Shown: in pieces, positions 60,428 to 64,000 of the stretch
Position numbering within the stretch: position 1 is the stretch's first letter
How the letters are laid out: every line of letters begins with the position of its first letter
Assembly: GCA_020226215.1 (NCBI GenBank)
Contig: CM035233.1
Coordinates: 11,160,001 to 11,224,000 of the forward strand
DNA length: 64,000 nucleotides
DNA from: Sindora glabra
Lineage: Eukaryota; Streptophyta; Magnoliopsida; Fabales; Fabaceae
Direction of reading: 5' to 3'
The notes under the pieces: model-generated
The model's database searches: none
Seen by the model: the letters and a program-made list of their open reading frames with translations, nothing else
What the model was told of the DNA's origin: nothing
Made by a program: the position numbers and the translations under genes

Positions 60428-61400
60428 TGTGTTATTAAACATTTAAACTATACGTGTGTACAAGAAATTCCTTTCTATTATCTTTCCTTTCAAATCCTTA
60501 ATGATAGAAGGGTTTTTTGCTACTTATTTTTAGTGTGTTTGATTGTACAAAAACTAAAATTTCAAAATCAATTTCATGTTCAAAATAAATTTTAAATTAA
60601 AATTAAAAATAATATTTTTTACTATCAAAGTTAATATTTAAATATAACATATTAATTAATAATAATTTCTCAAATTACTTTTATTCAAAATTAATTTTTT
60701 TCAGCAACTATACGAAACAAATTTAAAAAATATTTTACCTTTTACTTCATTTTGTTGTATCTTGATCATTTTTTATTTTTATGGATTCATTTTTGTGAAA
60801 TTATTTTTCAAACAATACGTGCAAATTAGAATCATAATTAAAATTTAATGTTGAGATAGTTCCTTCTAATAATGCATTTTTGAAAATAATCTTTATCCTT
60901 TCACATAAAAAAATTATTTATAAAATATTTATGCACATATGTGTGTGCATAGATATTCAAAAAGACATAAAAAATTATTAGAAGAAATCATTTAAATATA
61001 AAATTTTAATTATAATTCTAAGTTATATGAATTATTCCAAAAATAGATTCATAAAAAATTTGCACTTGTGGGAAAAAAAAAGGATGTAATCACCACGCAA
61101 CAGAATGAATCATAAAAGAAATAATTTTAACACTATTTTGTACAATGTTGATTGGAATAATTAATTTTGAATATAATTAATTATAAAAAATTGATTTAAT
61201 ATTAACTTAAAAAAGTAAAAATTAATATTTTTAAAATTTATTTATGGACATAAAATTAATTTCTAAGAGTTAATTTTTAATGCAACCAAGCACATTAAAA
61301 AAATAATGATAGAAAGTCCCTCTACCGTTATGATTTTGGATGGAAAAATAACAAATGAGATTTTTTGCATAATATGTATAGTTTAAATGTTTAATTGCAC
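60428..61400. mobile_element. Inverted-repeat element of about 1 kb (MULE- or MITE-like)
   Basis: The left end attaaacatttaaactata (60433-60452) is complementary to tatagtttaaatgtttaat near 61377-61396. Further inside, tagtgtgtttgattgta near 60532 pairs imperfectly with tgcaaccaagcacatt near 61279. Long degenerate terminal inverted repeats without a gene indicate a non-autonomous DNA transposon. The exact ends and target duplication are unclear; the similarity may extend a further 20 bp outward. Confidence 0.5.
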
Positions 61401-62071
61401 TTTTTACAATGTCATGACCAATTTTTGGATCATTATGACCAGCATATAGATATTAATCGGACATTTTTACAAGCCTTTCTAAACCATTCTAATTTTCTTG
61501 AATTATCTATTTTATGAAATTTTGCATGATGTAGAAGCATAAAGTTGAAAATTTTATCAAATTTTTTTCCTATTTGTTGAAAAATATCAGAAAGATTGAG
61601 TAATTTACCTTTTGGACTAGGAAATAGTTGAAATATAATTCTAATCAAGTGATTTCAGAAAATATTTCAAATGAAGAATAATTATTTCCTTCCAGTCGGA
61701 TCTCATGAGTAGTTTAGATTAAACCCTTGGAAAAACATCCTTTGAAAAACTATGTTGATTCTTAGAAAATTAAGTCCAAATCAAGAAATAATACCATAGA
61801 ATAAGACTAAGTAGTAGAACTTAAAGAAGCTAGACAATCCTATCTTCTGTTTAAAATACTATTGAAAATATCATTAGAATTGGAGATTGATTTCTTTCTT
61901 GGAATACTAGACAGAAATACCATTTATAATAAATATGTATTTCTTGAAAATTGGTTTCTCTATCATTGGCGAAAATCATTTTGCATTTGTTGCAAAAATC
62001 CTTATTTGCATTCCTTCTAAACAATTTACTGGAAAAAAAATAATATTTGTTAAGTGAGCAAAATGATATAG
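61401..62071. other. Unassigned DNA before the gypsy LTR
   Basis: AT-rich, with a few short chance frames and nothing recognisable. It ends with tatag (62067-62071), a possible target duplication whose partner is outside the window. Confidence 0.45.
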
Positions 62072-63255
62072 TGTAATGTCCCGAATTTTTAATTCTATTA
62101 CTTGAATTTCTAAATTCTGAGGCTATAGAAACGAAGAGCATGATTGAATTAGCTTAGTGGGTGAATATTAAGTTGAAAGGAATTAAGAGTAATGTTAATC
62201 GAAAGTTTTAAAGGAAAAAGGATGTAGGAAAAGAATTAATTTCCCTAAATAGTATGAATGATCAGAGGAGATTAGAAAACCCTAAAAAGGGAAGTTGTCT
62301 AAGTCTGACAGTATAAGGAATTTTAAACAGACAGAAACCCTATGGACTAAATTACAAAAGTGCAAAATCTAGTTTGGTTAAAGTGTAAATAATTAAGGAG
62401 TTGGGATTTAGTATAAATAACCAAGAATTTGGGGTGCAATATGTGATTTTAATTAGTGTGACCAATAGACTCATGACAAGTGTCATTGTTAGAAAAATAA
62501 TGGCAAGAATAGCCTTACTATTAGTGAAAAAGGACTAAATTACCCTTGGAATTGTCAAAAATGGCAAGAATGCCCCTAGAAGCTTCATGAAAAGTCTTCT
62601 TTCTTCTCCATTTCTCCTCAAAGCTGCAGAAATTTCCATGAGAGCAAGCTTGGACGTGTGAGAGAGAGAAGGAAGAGAGAGAAAGTTTCTTTTGAGTTTT
62701 TCACCCAAAAATACTATGATTCAAGCTAAGGTGTAGAAGGGAAAGTTGCTCTTCTCATCAAGCTCTATCCATTGGTGTGCTTAGATTGAAGAAAAGCTCA
62801 AGTTTGATTAAGTTTGGGGAGCTCCATGTGAGGATTTTCAAGTTGCACCAAGAGGTAAAAATGTTCTCCTCTAAGAGCTCTTTAATGTACTCTTTTTAGT
62901 TTCTTGAAATCTTGATGTTGGTGTGGTCAAGGGTGATTGAACATGGAGTTTAGGATGATTTGAATATATTTAATGGTGTTTTGGATGTTGTTGTGTTGAT
63001 CTATGGCTTTGTTTTGGTGTAAAAATAACAAGAAACCATGATGTACACACTTGGGTTTTAGAGGCATAATGGTGCATGTGCGGAATTGGCATGATTTGTT
63101 TGGAATTTGGCTAAGTTGATGAAGTTAGAATGATTCTTATGAATTAGGAAGCCTATGGAAGATGAAACTTTGAATTGTGAAAGTGTGTGTGTGAGATTTC
63201 CCCTTTTCAGAAGCCAAAACCGTGAGATTTAATGTGTTTTTGGAAGATCAGTAAT

Positions 63256-63486
63256 GTACACGGGGTAGAACATAGCCCATGTTGTACCCCATGTTCTGTA
63301 CACGGGGTAGAACACGGCCCATGTTCACCCCCGTGTTCTTTGTCGAAGGCTGATCAGTGAGGTACACGGGGTAGAACACGGCCCGTGTTCACCCCCGTGT
63401 TCTTCTCTGGGCAAGCCAGTAAAGCCTCGAAGCCATCCAGTAAGAAACACGGCCCTGAACACGGGGTATGGGACCCCTGTGTTCTT
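63256..63486. repeat. GC-rich dyad repeats in the gypsy LTR
   Basis: Four units of about 42 bp, at 63256, 63298, 63362 and (in variant form) 63446, each combine acacggggtagaacacgg with cccgtgttcacccccgtg. Because gaacacgg and ccgtgttc are complementary, each unit can fold into a hairpin and units can pair with each other. Confidence 0.85.
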
Positions 63487-63884
63487 TGTCAAGTGATCAT
63501 TTTGGCCTTAATTCTTCAGGATTTGCATGGTTTGGCCTTTGGATGCTTTTCTAATGCTCATATATGTCATTTCAAAGCTTGAAAACAAAGTATAGAGCAT
63601 CTAAGTATGCATTTATGCATCTATCAATATGGAGGAAGTAAAGAATATATGAGATTTCAGGAAAATGGTGATGTTCTAATAAGAACTATAATGTGTATTT
63701 ATGTAGACTAAGGAGTGACATTTGGAAAGGCAAGGGGAGTTGTAAAGGAATTCTTAAGTGAGGGCAAAGGAAACATCACATTGGAAGCTTATAAAGGTAG
63801 CTAGCTTTATCCTTAAGCTCTGTTTTCTATTTACATGATTTTCGATATACTTTGTCATTATATGGAATGTGTATGAAATAGCTA

Positions 63885-64000
63885 TGTGCACACCCCGGGA
63901 AGACAGTTAAATACTGTGTGAGTAAGGCCTATGGCCCGAGTTATCCCCGGGATGGTAATGAATTTACTGTGTGCACACCCCGAGAAGACAGTCAAATATT
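63885..64000 (+). repeat. 84-bp tandem repeat, second copy cut by window end
   Basis: tgtgcacaccccgggaagac at 63885 recurs at 63969 as tgtgcacaccccgagaagac. The array continues beyond the window. Confidence 0.75.

Larger units (their letters stand above)
62072..64000 (+). mobile_element. Tekay/Del-like gypsy LTR, start of element or solo LTR (runs off window)
   Basis: TGTAATGTCCCGAATTTTTAA is the characteristic start of long Tekay/Del LTRs. The following 1.9 kb have no coding content but show a TATA-like tataaataacc near 62411, GC-rich dyad repeats, and an 84-bp tandem repeat at the window end containing gtgcacaccccg and aaggcctatggcccg, phrases familiar from this lineage. Whether an internal region follows cannot be seen. 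The sequence is richer in CpG than other parts of the window, so it is probably a younger copy. Confidence 0.72.

Noticed and set aside
61433..62141. Two minus-strand frames of 71 and 96 codons
   Set aside because: Composition is that of translated AT-rich DNA. The second crosses the start of the gypsy LTR.
63256..63486. CRISPR-like array of short repeats
   Set aside because: Units are dyads of uneven spacing without unique spacers of constant length, in a plant LTR.
63385..63582. Plus-strand frame of 65 codons
   Set aside because: It arises from the GC-rich dyad repeats of the LTR and starts within a repeat unit.

Overview
The window is plant nuclear heterochromatin, very probably from a eudicot. 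It is AT-rich, and every recognisable reading frame belongs to a plant transposable element: Ty1/copia Sireviruses, another Ty1/copia lineage, an Athila-type Ty3/gypsy element, Tekay/Del-like LTRs and an En/Spm (CACTA) transposon. I found no tRNA, rRNA, CRISPR or ordinary host gene. The species cannot be named from the sequence. Almost all coding remains are broken by in-frame stops, many of which fit C-to-T decay.

The layout is a nest. Sirevirus A covers positions 1-47688, with its outer left end beyond the window. Its 5' LTR holds a 1443-bp copia solo LTR (730-2172). Its gag is split by a Tekay/Del-like solo LTR (3065-6952), which carries a second, nearly identical copia solo LTR (4540-5982). 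Its 3' LTR (from 13846) is split by a CACTA transposon of about 33 kb (14397-47346) whose genes run on the minus strand. The CACTA element was itself hit by an Athila-like element (16421-24919), by a tandem pair of copia insertions that separate the transposase N- and C-terminal halves (28916-38140), and by another solo LTR (44399-45939). Most boundaries are supported by 5-bp target-site duplications, and the CACTA boundary by a 3-bp one plus the matching unoccupied site in the other LTR of the same Sirevirus.

After 237 bp of unassigned DNA lies Sirevirus B (47926-59228), with LTRs, primer-binding site, gag, pol, a post-pol envelope-like frame and multiple polypurine tracts. A 1680-bp solo LTR (50874-52553) interrupts it at the protease. 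From 59234 to 62071 is unassigned AT-rich DNA with one inverted-repeat element (about 60428-61400). From 62072 to the window end is the start of a Tekay/Del-like LTR with GC-rich dyad repeats.

The most unusual item is in the Athila-like element. Most of its pol (reverse transcriptase, RNase H, integrase core) is gone, so Gag-protease runs straight into the integrase C-terminus. The slot where Athila elements usually have an envelope-like frame instead holds two other frames. One is unrecognised (20354-20976). The other (21247-21924) is an intronless homologue of plant LOG proteins (cytokinin riboside 5'-monophosphate phosphoribohydrolases), with YGGG and LPGG kept but the GTxxE catalytic segment changed. 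This looks like a host-gene capture by a non-autonomous LTR retrotransposon.
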